Shown one piece after another: positions 8,154 to 16,030 of a DNA stretch of 64,000 bases; positions within the stretch are counted from its first letter, which is position 1; every line of letters starts with the position of its first letter. Origin of the DNA: Muribaculaceae bacterium (GTDB taxonomy: Bacteria > Bacteroidota > Bacteroidia > Bacteroidales > Muribaculaceae). Under the pieces are notes generated by a model, which did no database searches, was not told the DNA's origin, and saw nothing but the letters and a program-made list of their open reading frames with translations. Both the position numbers and the translations under genes were made by a program. The stretch covers positions 4,947 to 68,946 of the forward strand of contig VSPD01000008.1 in the NCBI GenBank assembly GCA_009775125.1, given 5' to 3'.

Positions 8154-9278
8154 ATGACGACACAAAATCTGCCGACACCGTTTTATGTGGTGTATGAAGA
8201 CCGCATCCGCCGCAATCTCGACCTCATCACCGACGTCGAGCATCGCGCCGGCGTAAAAATAATCATGGCGTTCAAAGCCAATGCCCTGTGGCGCACCTTC
8301 GGCATCTTCCGCGAGTACCGCAGGGCCTTCACGGCCAGTTCGCTCAACGAATTGCAACTCGGACGCGAGTTTCTTGGCACGCCGGCTCACACATACTGTC
8401 CGGCGTATACCGACGCCACCATCGACGCATACATGGCCGGCAGCTCGCATCTCACTTTCAACTCCGTAAGCCAGGCCGAGCGTTTTCTGCCACGGCTGAA
8501 AGTGTATCCTCATGTGTCGGCCGGGCTGCGCGTCAACCCCAAATGCTCGGTGATAGAAACCGACATCTACAATCCGGCCCTGCCCGGCTCGCGTTTCGGC
8601 ATGAGCGCCGACGAACTTGGCGACACCCTGCCCCGCGGCATCGAGGGGCTTCATTTCCACTCGCTGTGCGAGTCGTCGTCATTCGATCTCGAAAAGGTGC
8701 TCACGGCCTTTGAGGAGCAGTTCGGCCGGTTCCTGCCGAAACTGAAATGGGTGAACATGGGCGGCGGACATCTCATGACACGCGAGGGCTACGACACCGA
8801 CCACCTCGTCGGGCTGCTGCGCGATTTCCGCAAGCGTCATCCCAATCTCGACGTGATTCTCGAACCGGGAAGCGCCTTCACATGGCGCACCGGCGACCTT
8901 ATCACATCTGTTGTCGACACAGTGGAGCATGATGGAGTGATCACGGCAATAATCGACGCGTCGTTTGCATGCCATATGCCCGACACGCTCGAAATGCCGT
9001 ATCAGCCGCTTATCACCGAAAGCACTCCCGAAGGTATCCCCCACCGCCTTGGGGGCAACTCCTGCCTCAGCGGCGACTTCTGCGGACCGTGGAATTTTCC
9101 GCGCCGCCTTACAGAGGGCGACCGCCTCACCCTCGAGGACATGAACCACTACACCACGGTGAAGACCACTATGTTCAACGGCATACAGCATCCCGACATA
9201 GTGCTGTGCGACAGCCGGGGCGAATGTTCCTATCTGCGACGCTACTCTTACGACGACTATAAAAGCCGAATGTCATGA
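8154..9278 (+). CDS. nspC: Carboxynorspermidine decarboxylase
   Basis: 374 residues of the PLP-dependent, alanine-racemase-fold group of decarboxylases. The PLP lysine is K41 in MAFKANALW; the HFHSLCES and MGGGHLMTR segments and the C-terminal GNSCLSGDFCGPW are typical of NspC. It converts carboxynorspermidine or carboxyspermidine to norspermidine or spermidine, the last step of the alternative polyamine pathway used by gut Bacteroidetes. The partner dehydrogenase is not in the window. The stop overlaps the next start (ATGA), so a glycosyltransferase is coupled to it, which is an unusual pairing. Confidence 0.9.
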   Translation: MTTQNLPTPFYVVYEDRIRRNLDLITDVEHRAGVKIIMAFKANALWRTFGIFREYRRAFTASSLNELQLGREFLGTPAHTYCPAYTDATIDAYMAGSSHLTFNSVSQAERFLPRLKVYPHVSAGLRVNPKCSVIETDIYNPALPGSRFGMSADELGDTLPRGIEGLHFHSLCESSSFDLEKVLTAFEEQFGRFLPKLKWVNMGGGHLMTREGYDTDHLVGLLRDFRKRHPNLDVILEPGSAFTWRTGDLITSVVDTVEHDGVITAIIDASFACHMPDTLEMPYQPLITESTPEGIPHRLGGNSCLSGDFCGPWNFPRRLTEGDRLTLEDMNHYTTVKTTMFNGIQHPDIVLCDSRGECSYLRRYSYDDYKSRMS

Positions 9279-10276
9279 AACCTCGTTTTTCAATCATTGT
9301 TCCCGTCTACAACCGCATCGACGAAGTGCGCGACCTGCTCGAAAGCCTCGACGCGCAGCAAACGCGCAATTTCGAGGTGGTGCTCGTCGAGGACGGTTCT
9401 TCGGAGCCGTGCCGCGGCGTGGCCGAAGAATATGCCGGGCGTATCCCCGTGAAATATTTTTTCAAGGACAACGAGGGACGGTCAATAGCGCGCAACCACG
9501 GCATGGAACGCGCCGAAGGCGACTATTTCGTATTCTTCGACTCCGACTGCGTGATTCCGCCCGACTATTTTACAATACTCACCGCCTCGCTCGACCGCGA
9601 GCCTCTCGACTGTTTCGGAGGCCCCGACGCCGCCCACGAGTCATTTTCCGACGTGCAGAAAGCCATCAACTACACCATGACGTCGTTTCTCACCACCGGA
9701 GGCATACGCGGAGGCAAGATACGGCTCGAGAAATTTGTGCCGCGCACGTTCAACATGGGTTACTCTCGGCGTGTATTCGAGCGCGTGGGAGGCTTCCGGG
9801 AGATGTTTTCCGAAGACATCGACATGTCGACACGCATCCGTCTCGCCGGCTTCTCCATCGGACTGATTGCCGATGCAAAAGTGTGGCACAAACGCCGCGT
9901 CGACTTCAAGAAGTTTTTCCGCCAGGTCTACGTGTTCGGCATGTCGCGCATCACGCTGAAACTGCTTTATCCCGACTCGCTCAAAGCCGTGCATATGCTT
10001 CCGGCTCTTGCCGTTGTGGTCGGACTTGTGCTTGTTGCGCTCGGCATTTTTGTAAGCCCGTGGTGGCTGTTGCCCATAGGAATTTATTTTGTGGCATTAT
10101 TCGCATCGGCATTAGTGAAGACAAAAAGCGTGAAGATTGCCGCCTTGGCCATTCCGGCCGCCGCTATTCAGCTCGGAGGCTACGGCACAGGTTTCATCCG
10201 CGCTTACGTAACTAAAATCATTCTTGGCCGAGGCCGCAACGAAGCCGAGGAAATAGAAATGCGACGCGGCAAATAA
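9275..10276 (+). CDS. Family 2 glycosyltransferase with C-terminal membrane segments
   Basis: 333 residues. The GT-A fold starts at once (FSIIVPVYNRIDEV), with EDGSS and the metal-binding FFDSDC motif near residues 87-92, then an EDIDMSTR acceptor-side acidic motif. Residues about 240-310 form two or three hydrophobic helices, so the enzyme is membrane-bound with a cytosolic catalytic domain. It transfers a sugar from a nucleotide donor, possibly to a lipid; the substrate is not deducible. It overlaps nspC by 4 bp. This gene is far from the EPS locus and has host-like composition. Confidence 0.85.
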   Translation: MKPRFSIIVPVYNRIDEVRDLLESLDAQQTRNFEVVLVEDGSSEPCRGVAEEYAGRIPVKYFFKDNEGRSIARNHGMERAEGDYFVFFDSDCVIPPDYFTILTASLDREPLDCFGGPDAAHESFSDVQKAINYTMTSFLTTGGIRGGKIRLEKFVPRTFNMGYSRRVFERVGGFREMFSEDIDMSTRIRLAGFSIGLIADAKVWHKRRVDFKKFFRQVYVFGMSRITLKLLYPDSLKAVHMLPALAVVVGLVLVALGIFVSPWWLLPIGIYFVALFASALVKTKSVKIAALAIPAAAIQLGGYGTGFIRAYVTKIILGRGRNEAEEIEMRRGK

Positions 10277-10291
10277 AGATTTTTTTAGTAA

Positions 10292-10340
10292 TTTAAGGTC
10301 TTTAAAGTCCTTAATGACCTTAAAGTCCTTAAAGCCCTTA
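10292..10340. repeat. Short AT-rich repeat cluster (family C, copy 1)
   Basis: Four tandem and partly inverted copies of TTTAAAGTCCTTAA-like units between the glycosyltransferase and radC. A similar cluster lies at 15911-15958. Confidence 0.45.
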
Positions 10341-10373
10341 TAATTCATCACTAATACCTTATCCCTGAATAAA

Positions 10374-11057
10374 ATGATCCGCGACCTTTCGGCCGAAGAG
10401 CGTCCAAGAGAAAAGGCCATGCACGCCGGCATAAAGACGCTTACCGACATAGAACTTATGGCCACTATTTTCGCCACCGGCGTAACGGGCAAATCGGCCG
10501 TGGACCTGGCTCGGGAGATACTTGCCGACAATGGCGGACATCTCTCGAAAGTGGCTCGTCTGTCGGTTGGCGATTTCTGCGCCAGATACAAAGGCGTGGG
10601 GCCGGTAAAGGCCATTAACCTCCTTGCCGCCCTCGAACTCGGAAGCCGCTCGGCCGCCGATGCCCGCCGTGTCGAGAATCCTCAGCTCACATCGTCGCAG
10701 GCCGTGTATGAGGTGATGCAGCCACGGTTTCGCGGGCTCAACCATGAAGAATTCTGGGTGGTGATGCTCGACCGAGGCATGAGGCTAATGAAAGAGACCC
10801 GCGTGTCGCAGGGAGGCACAGCCGCTACCGTGGTCGATGTGAAAATGATAGTGAAAGCCGTGGCCGAGACTTTGGCCTCGGCTGTGATATTATGCCACAA
10901 CCACCCGTCGGGCACACTCACGCCCAGCGCGCAGGACGACAGGCTCACTACAAAGATTGTGAACGCGCTCGGATTTCTCGACGTGACGGTGGCCGACCAC
11001 CTTATTTTCACCGATTCGGGATACTATTCTTACAACGACATGGGACGCATTCACTGA
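10374..11057 (+). CDS. radC: RadC family JAMM-domain protein
   Basis: 227 residues. The N-terminal part has a helix-hairpin-helix-like segment (YKGVGPVKAINLLAALELG). The C-terminal MPN/JAB domain carries the metal motif CHNHPSGTLTPSAQDD. RadC was once linked to DNA repair, but the role of the family is not settled. The start ATG at 10374 is followed by IRDLSAEERPREK, the usual RadC opening. Downstream is a weak hairpin (11106-11131). Confidence 0.92.
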   Translation: MIRDLSAEERPREKAMHAGIKTLTDIELMATIFATGVTGKSAVDLAREILADNGGHLSKVARLSVGDFCARYKGVGPVKAINLLAALELGSRSAADARRVENPQLTSSQAVYEVMQPRFRGLNHEEFWVVMLDRGMRLMKETRVSQGGTAATVVDVKMIVKAVAETLASAVILCHNHPSGTLTPSAQDDRLTTKIVNALGFLDVTVADHLIFTDSGYYSYNDMGRIH

Positions 11058-11105
11058 ATTATTTTGATTTGAAAAACTTTTTTAACACACGCGCGTTTTA
11101 ATTTC

Positions 11106-11131
11106 AAAGCGCTCCTCTATCGGAGAGCTTT
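11106..11131 (+). terminator. Weak hairpin after radC
   Basis: AAAGCGCTCC and GGAGAGCTTT can pair over 10 positions with one mismatch around a 6-nt loop. There is no T run beyond the stem, so termination is uncertain. Confidence 0.3.
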
Positions 11132-11165
11132 AACTTCCTGAATCATTCTTTACCATTCATCGATT

Positions 11166-11504
11166 ATGATCAACGCAGAAGTAATAGAACAAATCTACAA
11201 ACAATACAGCAAAAAGCCCAAAAGTGTCGATTTTCTTGATTTCGCCACTTTGTTTGAAAAAGCCGGAGAGCACCACGACTTGCTAATCGACCCCGAAAAA
11301 GGTGTGCTTACCATTGGCTCCATTGAGGAGGGCGCGCCCTTCCATTCTATACCTCTGCGCAATATTATCGCTTTCGTGCCTTTCGAGGAATGGGTGGCCA
11401 TAGTGATGCACGCGTCGATAGTATTTCTCAACAGCCGGTCGTCGAAAGTGGCCGCGCATATCAAGCCGCTGAAAGAATCACTCTGGGATAAAATATGGAA
11501 CTGA
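11166..11504 (+). CDS. Small uncharacterised protein
   Basis: 112 residues that I do not recognise as a named family. It is soluble in character, starting MINAEVIEQIYKQYSKKPKS, with a central beta-rich stretch (LTIGSIEEGAPFHSIPLRN) and a hydrophobic strand near residues 77-90. The last 10 bp overlap the start of the sodium/alanine symporter, so translation is likely coupled and the protein may relate to that transporter or simply share its transcript. Codon use looks like the neighbouring genes, which supports it being real. Confidence 0.65.
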   Translation: MINAEVIEQIYKQYSKKPKSVDFLDFATLFEKAGEHHDLLIDPEKGVLTIGSIEEGAPFHSIPLRNIIAFVPFEEWVAIVMHASIVFLNSRSSKVAAHIKPLKESLWDKIWN

Positions 11505-12910
11505 TAGATACGCTCAACGACTGGCTATGGTCGTATATCCTGATCGGAGCATTGCTGCTCGCCGCTTTTGTGTTCACGTTTTGGACGCGTGGCGTGCAAA
11601 TTCGCATGCTTCCCGACATGATTCGTCTTTTATTCGCATCGAGCAAAAAAGCCGAGTTTCACGAGCATGAGGAAAGCGAGCATCAACGGCACCACACGGT
11701 GTCGTCGTTTCAGGCATTCGCCGTGTCGATAGCCGGACGTGTCGGCACAGGCAACATCGCCGGGGTGGCCATAGCAATAGCCATGGGCGGCCCGGGCGCC
11801 GTGTTCTGGATGTGGGTTATCGCTTTTTTCGGCGCGGCCACGGCTTTTGTGGAGTCGACGCTCGGACAGCTGTTCAAAGTGCGCGGCACCGACTCTTTCC
11901 GCGGCGGCCCGGCCTATTACATCCAGAAAGGAATGCACTGCCGATGGTTTGCCGTGCTGTTTGCCATTATCATAACCCTCACTTTCGGACTTGCCTTCTG
12001 CTCCGTTCAGGCCAATACCGTGGCTATGGCAGCGCAGGATTCATTCGGGTGGAGTCCGGTGTGGGTCGGCGCCGTCCTTTCGGCGCTTACCCTTGCCGTG
12101 GTGTGGGGCGGCATACAGCGCATATCGAAATTCAGCGAGATAGTGGTGCCGGTCATGGCTTTGGCCTATATTGTGCTTGCGCTTATAGTGATACTTCTCA
12201 ATGCCGGAATGATTCCCGACGTGCTCCGCACAATAGTATATTCAGCCTTTAATGGCGACGCCGCCATAGGCGCCACCGTTGGCTCGGCCCTGATGCTCGG
12301 TATCAAGCGCGGCCTGTTTTCCAACGAGGCCGGCGAGGGTTCGGCTCCCAACGTGGCCGCTACTGCCTCCACGACACACCCTGTAAAGCAGGGGCTTATT
12401 CAGGCGCTTGGCGTGTACACCGACACTTTTCTTGTGTGTACAAGCACAGCGTTCATAATCCTGTGGAGCGGTCTTTACGACACCGGTTCCGACGGCATAG
12501 TGCTCACCCAAGCCGCGCTCGAAAGCGAGGTAGGTCCTGCCGGAAAATATTTTGTGTCGGTTGCCATCTTCCTTTTTGCCTACACAAGCATTATCTCCAA
12601 CTATTATTACGGTGAAACCAACCTCAACTTCATACGCCGCTCCAAAGCCATGATAACTATATACCGGCTTTCGGTTGGAGCGATAGTGTTTGTGGGTTCG
12701 GTTGTATCGCTGCAAGCGGTATGGGCTGCCGCCGACTTGTTCATGGCCTTGATGACCCTTATCAACCTTACCGCCCTTGCCTTCCTCGGCCGTTATGCCG
12801 TGCGATGCCTGAGCGACTACCGCCGTCAGCTCCGCAAGGGTGTCGACCCCGTCTACCGTCGCTCGTCCATTCCGGAAATCGCCTCCGAGACGGAATGTTG
12901 GCCGGAATAA
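11495..12910 (+). CDS. Alanine/glycine:cation symporter (AGCS family)
   Basis: 471 residues with about 10-11 hydrophobic helices. AGCS landmarks are SIAGRVGTGNIAGVA, the GGPGAVFWMW loop, GIKRGLFSNEAGEGSAP (the family signature) and the TDTFLVCTSTAFIIL helix. It takes up alanine or glycine with sodium. It starts inside the end of the small upstream gene. A perfect bidirectional terminator follows 10 bp after the stop. The exact substrate is not certain. Confidence 0.92.
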   Translation: MELIDTLNDWLWSYILIGALLLAAFVFTFWTRGVQIRMLPDMIRLLFASSKKAEFHEHEESEHQRHHTVSSFQAFAVSIAGRVGTGNIAGVAIAIAMGGPGAVFWMWVIAFFGAATAFVESTLGQLFKVRGTDSFRGGPAYYIQKGMHCRWFAVLFAIIITLTFGLAFCSVQANTVAMAAQDSFGWSPVWVGAVLSALTLAVVWGGIQRISKFSEIVVPVMALAYIVLALIVILLNAGMIPDVLRTIVYSAFNGDAAIGATVGSALMLGIKRGLFSNEAGEGSAPNVAATASTTHPVKQGLIQALGVYTDTFLVCTSTAFIILWSGLYDTGSDGIVLTQAALESEVGPAGKYFVSVAIFLFAYTSIISNYYYGETNLNFIRRSKAMITIYRLSVGAIVFVGSVVSLQAVWAAADLFMALMTLINLTALAFLGRYAVRCLSDYRRQLRKGVDPVYRRSSIPEIASETECWPE

Positions 12911-12920
12911 TTAACTTATA

Positions 12921-12963
12921 TGACAATAAAAAAAGCGACCGACGGTCGCTTTTTTTATTGTCA
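12921..12963. terminator. Perfect bidirectional terminator between convergent genes
   Basis: Two 20-nt arms (12921-12940 and 12944-12963) are perfectly complementary around a 3-nt loop. The stem has a GC core (GCGACC/GGTCGC) followed by seven T on either strand. It serves the symporter on the plus strand and rarA on the minus strand; the rarA stop codon (12963-12961) lies within the outer end of the stem. Confidence 0.9.
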
Positions 12964-14241
12964 GTTGCCATCTTCCCAACGTGAGCGTCGCCGCTGCTCG
13001 AGGGTCGCCTCGGAGGGGTTGTCGCCGGCAAACCACAGGCGTGTGCCCACAAGGGAGTCGGGCAAGAATTGCTGTCGGACAAAATTGCCGGGATAGTCGT
13101 GGGCATACTTGTAGTTTTCTCCATAACCAAGCTCTTTCATCAACGAGGTGGGCGCGTTGCGGATATGGAGAGGCACGGGCCGGTCGCCGGTTTTCTCAAC
13201 AAGTGACAGTGCGCGGTCTATGGCCATGTATGCAGAATTGCTTTTTGGCGAGTTTGCGAGGTAAATTGCACATTCAGCCAAGGGGATACGGCCTTCGGGC
13301 ATACCAATCTTGGTGATTGTGTCGAAACATGCGTTGGCAAGGAGCAGGGCGTTGGGATTTGCCAGACCTATGTCCTCGGCTGAGAGTATTACGAGACGGC
13401 GGGCAATGAACACGGGGTCCTCGCCTCCGGCAATCATGCGCGCGAGCCAGTACACGGCAGCGTCGGGATCGGACCCGCGTATGCTCTTGATAAAAGCCGA
13501 GATGATGTCGTAGTGCATCTCGCCTTGTTTGTCGTAGGCCTGCGGATTTTGTTGCAGACGTTCGGTTACACTTTGGTCGGAAATAACAACAGGCTCTCCG
13601 TGTGGTGTCGATTGCTCGATAAGCTCAAGAATGTTGAGGAGCTTGCGGGCATCGCCGCCGGAGTAGCGGAAAAGAGCCGCCGTGTCACGCACCTCCACCT
13701 TCCGGTTTTTAAGAATTTCGTCGGAAGACAGCGCACGGTCGAGCAGAGTCTGCAATTCTTCCTCGCCGAGGGGTTTCAGCGTGTAGACCTGGGCGCGTGA
13801 AAGGAGCGGACGAATCACCTCAAACGAGGGATTTTCCGTTGTGGCTCCTATGAGCGTGACTGTGCCGTTTTCAACGGCTCCGAGCAAGCTGTCTTGCTGC
13901 GACTTGCTGAACCGGTGGATTTCATCGATAAACAAAATGGGGCGTCCCTCACTGAACATCGACGAGGCGTCGTGGCGGCACTGCTCTATAACCTCGCGCA
14001 CGTCTTTCACCCCTGAGGTTACAGCCGACAGGGTATAAAATTTGCTTTTTGTCGAGTTTGCTATGATACGGGCAATCGTGGTCTTCCCCACTCCTGGAGG
14101 CCCCCAAAGGATGAAAGACGACACAGTGCCCTGCTCAATCATGCGGCGAAGGATACCGCCCGGCCCGACAAGATGTGACTGGCCGATATACTCGTCAAGA
14201 TTTTGCGGACGAAGACGTTCTGCAAGCGGAGAGACTGCCAT
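12961..14241 (-). CDS. rarA: Replication-associated recombination protein A (AAA+ ATPase)
   Basis: 426 residues. AAA+ motifs: Walker A GPPGVGKT (47-54), Walker B ILFIDEIHRF, sensor 1 in LIGATTENPSF, then the RarA C-terminal tetramerisation domain with DPDAAVYWLARMI and AEDIGLANPNAL. RarA/MgsA works at stalled replication forks and interacts with SSB and clamp-loader functions. It is last in a minus-strand operon after an rluA-like gene and fmt (5-bp gap from fmt). Its stop lies in the shared terminator. Confidence 0.94.
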   Translation of the reverse strand: MAVSPLAERLRPQNLDEYIGQSHLVGPGGILRRMIEQGTVSSFILWGPPGVGKTTIARIIANSTKSKFYTLSAVTSGVKDVREVIEQCRHDASSMFSEGRPILFIDEIHRFSKSQQDSLLGAVENGTVTLIGATTENPSFEVIRPLLSRAQVYTLKPLGEEELQTLLDRALSSDEILKNRKVEVRDTAALFRYSGGDARKLLNILELIEQSTPHGEPVVISDQSVTERLQQNPQAYDKQGEMHYDIISAFIKSIRGSDPDAAVYWLARMIAGGEDPVFIARRLVILSAEDIGLANPNALLLANACFDTITKIGMPEGRIPLAECAIYLANSPKSNSAYMAIDRALSLVEKTGDRPVPLHIRNAPTSLMKELGYGENYKYAHDYPGNFVRQQFLPDSLVGTRLWFAGDNPSEATLEQRRRSRWEDGN

Positions 14242-14246
14242 AAGCC

Positions 14247-15212
14247 TTATGCAAATTTGAAATCGGTTGAACGGAGGCCGCGAAGCCAGTCGCCGGCAGC
14301 CATGCGCTTTTTGCCCTGCGGCTGGAGCGACAATATCTCGATGTCGGTGTCGGCAGCGGACACATACATGTGTCCTGCCTCGACAGTCACATTGCCGGGG
14401 CGACGCGAAGGCCGGCCGGTGATACGTGTCTCGAATATTTTAACCGAAAGGGGCTCGGCTTCGACAGTTTGCAATTCTGTCCACGCCGCAGGGTAAGGAC
14501 TGAGGCCGCGCACGAGATTATGAATCTTTTCGGCGGGACAGTTCCAGTCGATTCGGCAAGTTTCCTTAAATATCTTGGGAGCGGGGGTCGGCTCCTCGCC
14601 ACCAAGGAGCGTGTCTTGTGGCACCGGAACAAGTGTGCCGTCGAGAATATGCTCTACGGTGTCGATAGTGAGGTCGGCGCCAAGAAGCATGAGACGGTCG
14701 TGCACGGTGCCGACATTGTCGTCAGGACTGATGTCGATGCGCTCTTGGCGGAGGATGTCGCCTGTGTCAATCTCGTGTTTGAGGAAGAACGTGGTTACGC
14801 CCGTCTCGGTGTCGCCGTTGATTACAGCCCAGTTGATTGGTGCCGCGCCGCGATAGCGCGGAAGCAGGGATGCGTGGAGGTTGAAAGTGCCCAGCGGCGG
14901 CATCTGCCACACTACTTGCGGGAGCATACGGAAAGCAATTACGATAAACAAGTCGGCTTTGAGGCTGCGAAGCTCGTCGACAAAGACATGGTCTTTGAGA
15001 TTGACGGGCTGCATAAGATGGAGCCCGGCGGCCTCTGCATATTGCTTTACGGGGGAATGGAGAAGTTTGTGGCCGCGTCCGGCAGGCTTGTCGGGCATCG
15101 TCACCACTCCCACAATATTATAACCGCCTTCATGGAGTCGGCGGAGGCTTTCAACGGCAAAATCGGGAGTGCCTAAAAAAACTATTCTGAGGTCTTCTTT
15201 CTTCATCTTCAT
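14247..15212 (-). CDS. fmt: Methionyl-tRNA formyltransferase
   Basis: The Fmt fold begins LRIVFLGTPDFAVESLRRL. The catalytic and folate-binding segment is FNLHASLLPRYRGAAPINW, followed by TGVTTFFL and DTGDILRQE; the C-terminal OB-like tRNA-binding domain starts near VRGLSPYPAAWTEL. It formylates initiator Met-tRNA. The frame is open further upstream, but the start at 15212 overlaps the stop of the preceding gene (TAATG), which fits translational coupling; an ATG two codons later (15206) is also possible. About 321 residues from 15212, close to the usual length. Confidence 0.93.
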   Translation of the reverse strand: MKMKKEDLRIVFLGTPDFAVESLRRLHEGGYNIVGVVTMPDKPAGRGHKLLHSPVKQYAEAAGLHLMQPVNLKDHVFVDELRSLKADLFIVIAFRMLPQVVWQMPPLGTFNLHASLLPRYRGAAPINWAVINGDTETGVTTFFLKHEIDTGDILRQERIDISPDDNVGTVHDRLMLLGADLTIDTVEHILDGTLVPVPQDTLLGGEEPTPAPKIFKETCRIDWNCPAEKIHNLVRGLSPYPAAWTELQTVEAEPLSVKIFETRITGRPSRRPGNVTVEAGHMYVSAADTDIEILSLQPQGKKRMAAGDWLRGLRSTDFKFA

Positions 15213-15892
15213 TATTGTGCGGCGTTTTGTTCGAGAACGTGCCATAGAGTGTCGTCGGGCACGGGGGCGGTGACGTCGATTTCGATACCTGACACAGGGT
15301 GGATAAAACGTATGCGACGGGCCATGAGCGATATGGAGCCGTCGGGATTGGAGCGTTTGTCGCCATATTTAAGGTCGCCTTTGACCGGGCAGCCGATAGC
15401 CGACAACTGGACACGGATTTGATGCTTGCGTCCTGTCATGAGGTTTACTTCCAACAGGCGGTAGCGGTCGGACTCGGCGATAGTGCGATATGCCAGCCGG
15501 GATTCCTTAGCTCCGTCCTTAGGCGTGGCCGACGCGTAGCTTTTGTTATTGCGCTCCACGGTGGTAATCCAATGTGTGAGCGTGTCTTCCGGCTTCTCGG
15601 GCTTGCCGCGTGTAATGGCCCAATATGTTTTGTGGACATTGCCGAGGCGAAACATCTCGTTGAGACGCGCAAGGGCCTTTGAGGTCTTGGCAAACACCAC
15701 TACTCCGCCAACAGGCCGGTCGAGCCGGTGAGCGACACCAAGGAAAACATTTCCCGGCTTGGCATGAGTTTCCTTTATCCACTGTTTCACTGTTTCGGAA
15801 AGCGGTGTATCGCCGGTCTTGTCGCCCTGGACTATTTCTCCGGGAGCTTTGTTCACAATTATTATATGGTTGTCTTCGTAGAGAACAGTCAT
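15212..15892 (-). CDS. RluA-family 23S rRNA/tRNA pseudouridine synthase
   Basis: 226 residues with the RluA signature HRLDRPVGGVVVF carrying the catalytic Asp, an N-terminal LYEDNHIIIVNKAPG and the MTGRKHQIRVQLSAIG motif. No S4 domain is present, so it resembles the shorter RluA-type enzymes. The exact target uridine cannot be assigned. It is the first gene of an operon with fmt and rarA and overlaps fmt by one base. Confidence 0.9.
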   Translation of the reverse strand: MTVLYEDNHIIIVNKAPGEIVQGDKTGDTPLSETVKQWIKETHAKPGNVFLGVAHRLDRPVGGVVVFAKTSKALARLNEMFRLGNVHKTYWAITRGKPEKPEDTLTHWITTVERNNKSYASATPKDGAKESRLAYRTIAESDRYRLLEVNLMTGRKHQIRVQLSAIGCPVKGDLKYGDKRSNPDGSISLMARRIRFIHPVSGIEIDVTAPVPDDTLWHVLEQNAAQ

Positions 15893-15910
15893 TGCAATTT
15901 AGTTGGTTCT

Positions 15911-15958
15911 AAGGACATTAGGGACATTAAGATCTTTAACGTCTTTAAGGTCCTTAAT
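15911..15958. repeat. Short AT-rich repeat cluster (family C, copy 2)
   Basis: Several AAGGACATTA/GACATTAAG/TCTTTAAGGTCCTTAA units resembling the cluster at 10292-10340, placed upstream of the rluA-like gene. Confidence 0.4.
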
Positions 15959-15973
15959 CTGCTGATATTGAAA

Positions 15974-16011
15974 ATTACGAGTTACGGGCGCGATTGTCCG
16001 TAACTCGTAAT
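15974..16011 (-). terminator. Hairpin terminator after the phosphohexomutase
   Basis: Perfect 14-bp arms ATTACGAGTTACGG and CCGTAACTCGTAAT with a 10-nt loop, starting 20 bp beyond the stop at 16031 in the minus direction and followed by TTTC. Confidence 0.6.
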
Positions 16012-16030
16012 ATATGGTCGTGTGGCAGGG

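Noticed and set aside
10292..10340. Possible CRISPR-like direct repeats
   Set aside because: The units are short, partly inverted, without equal spacers, and no cas gene is present.
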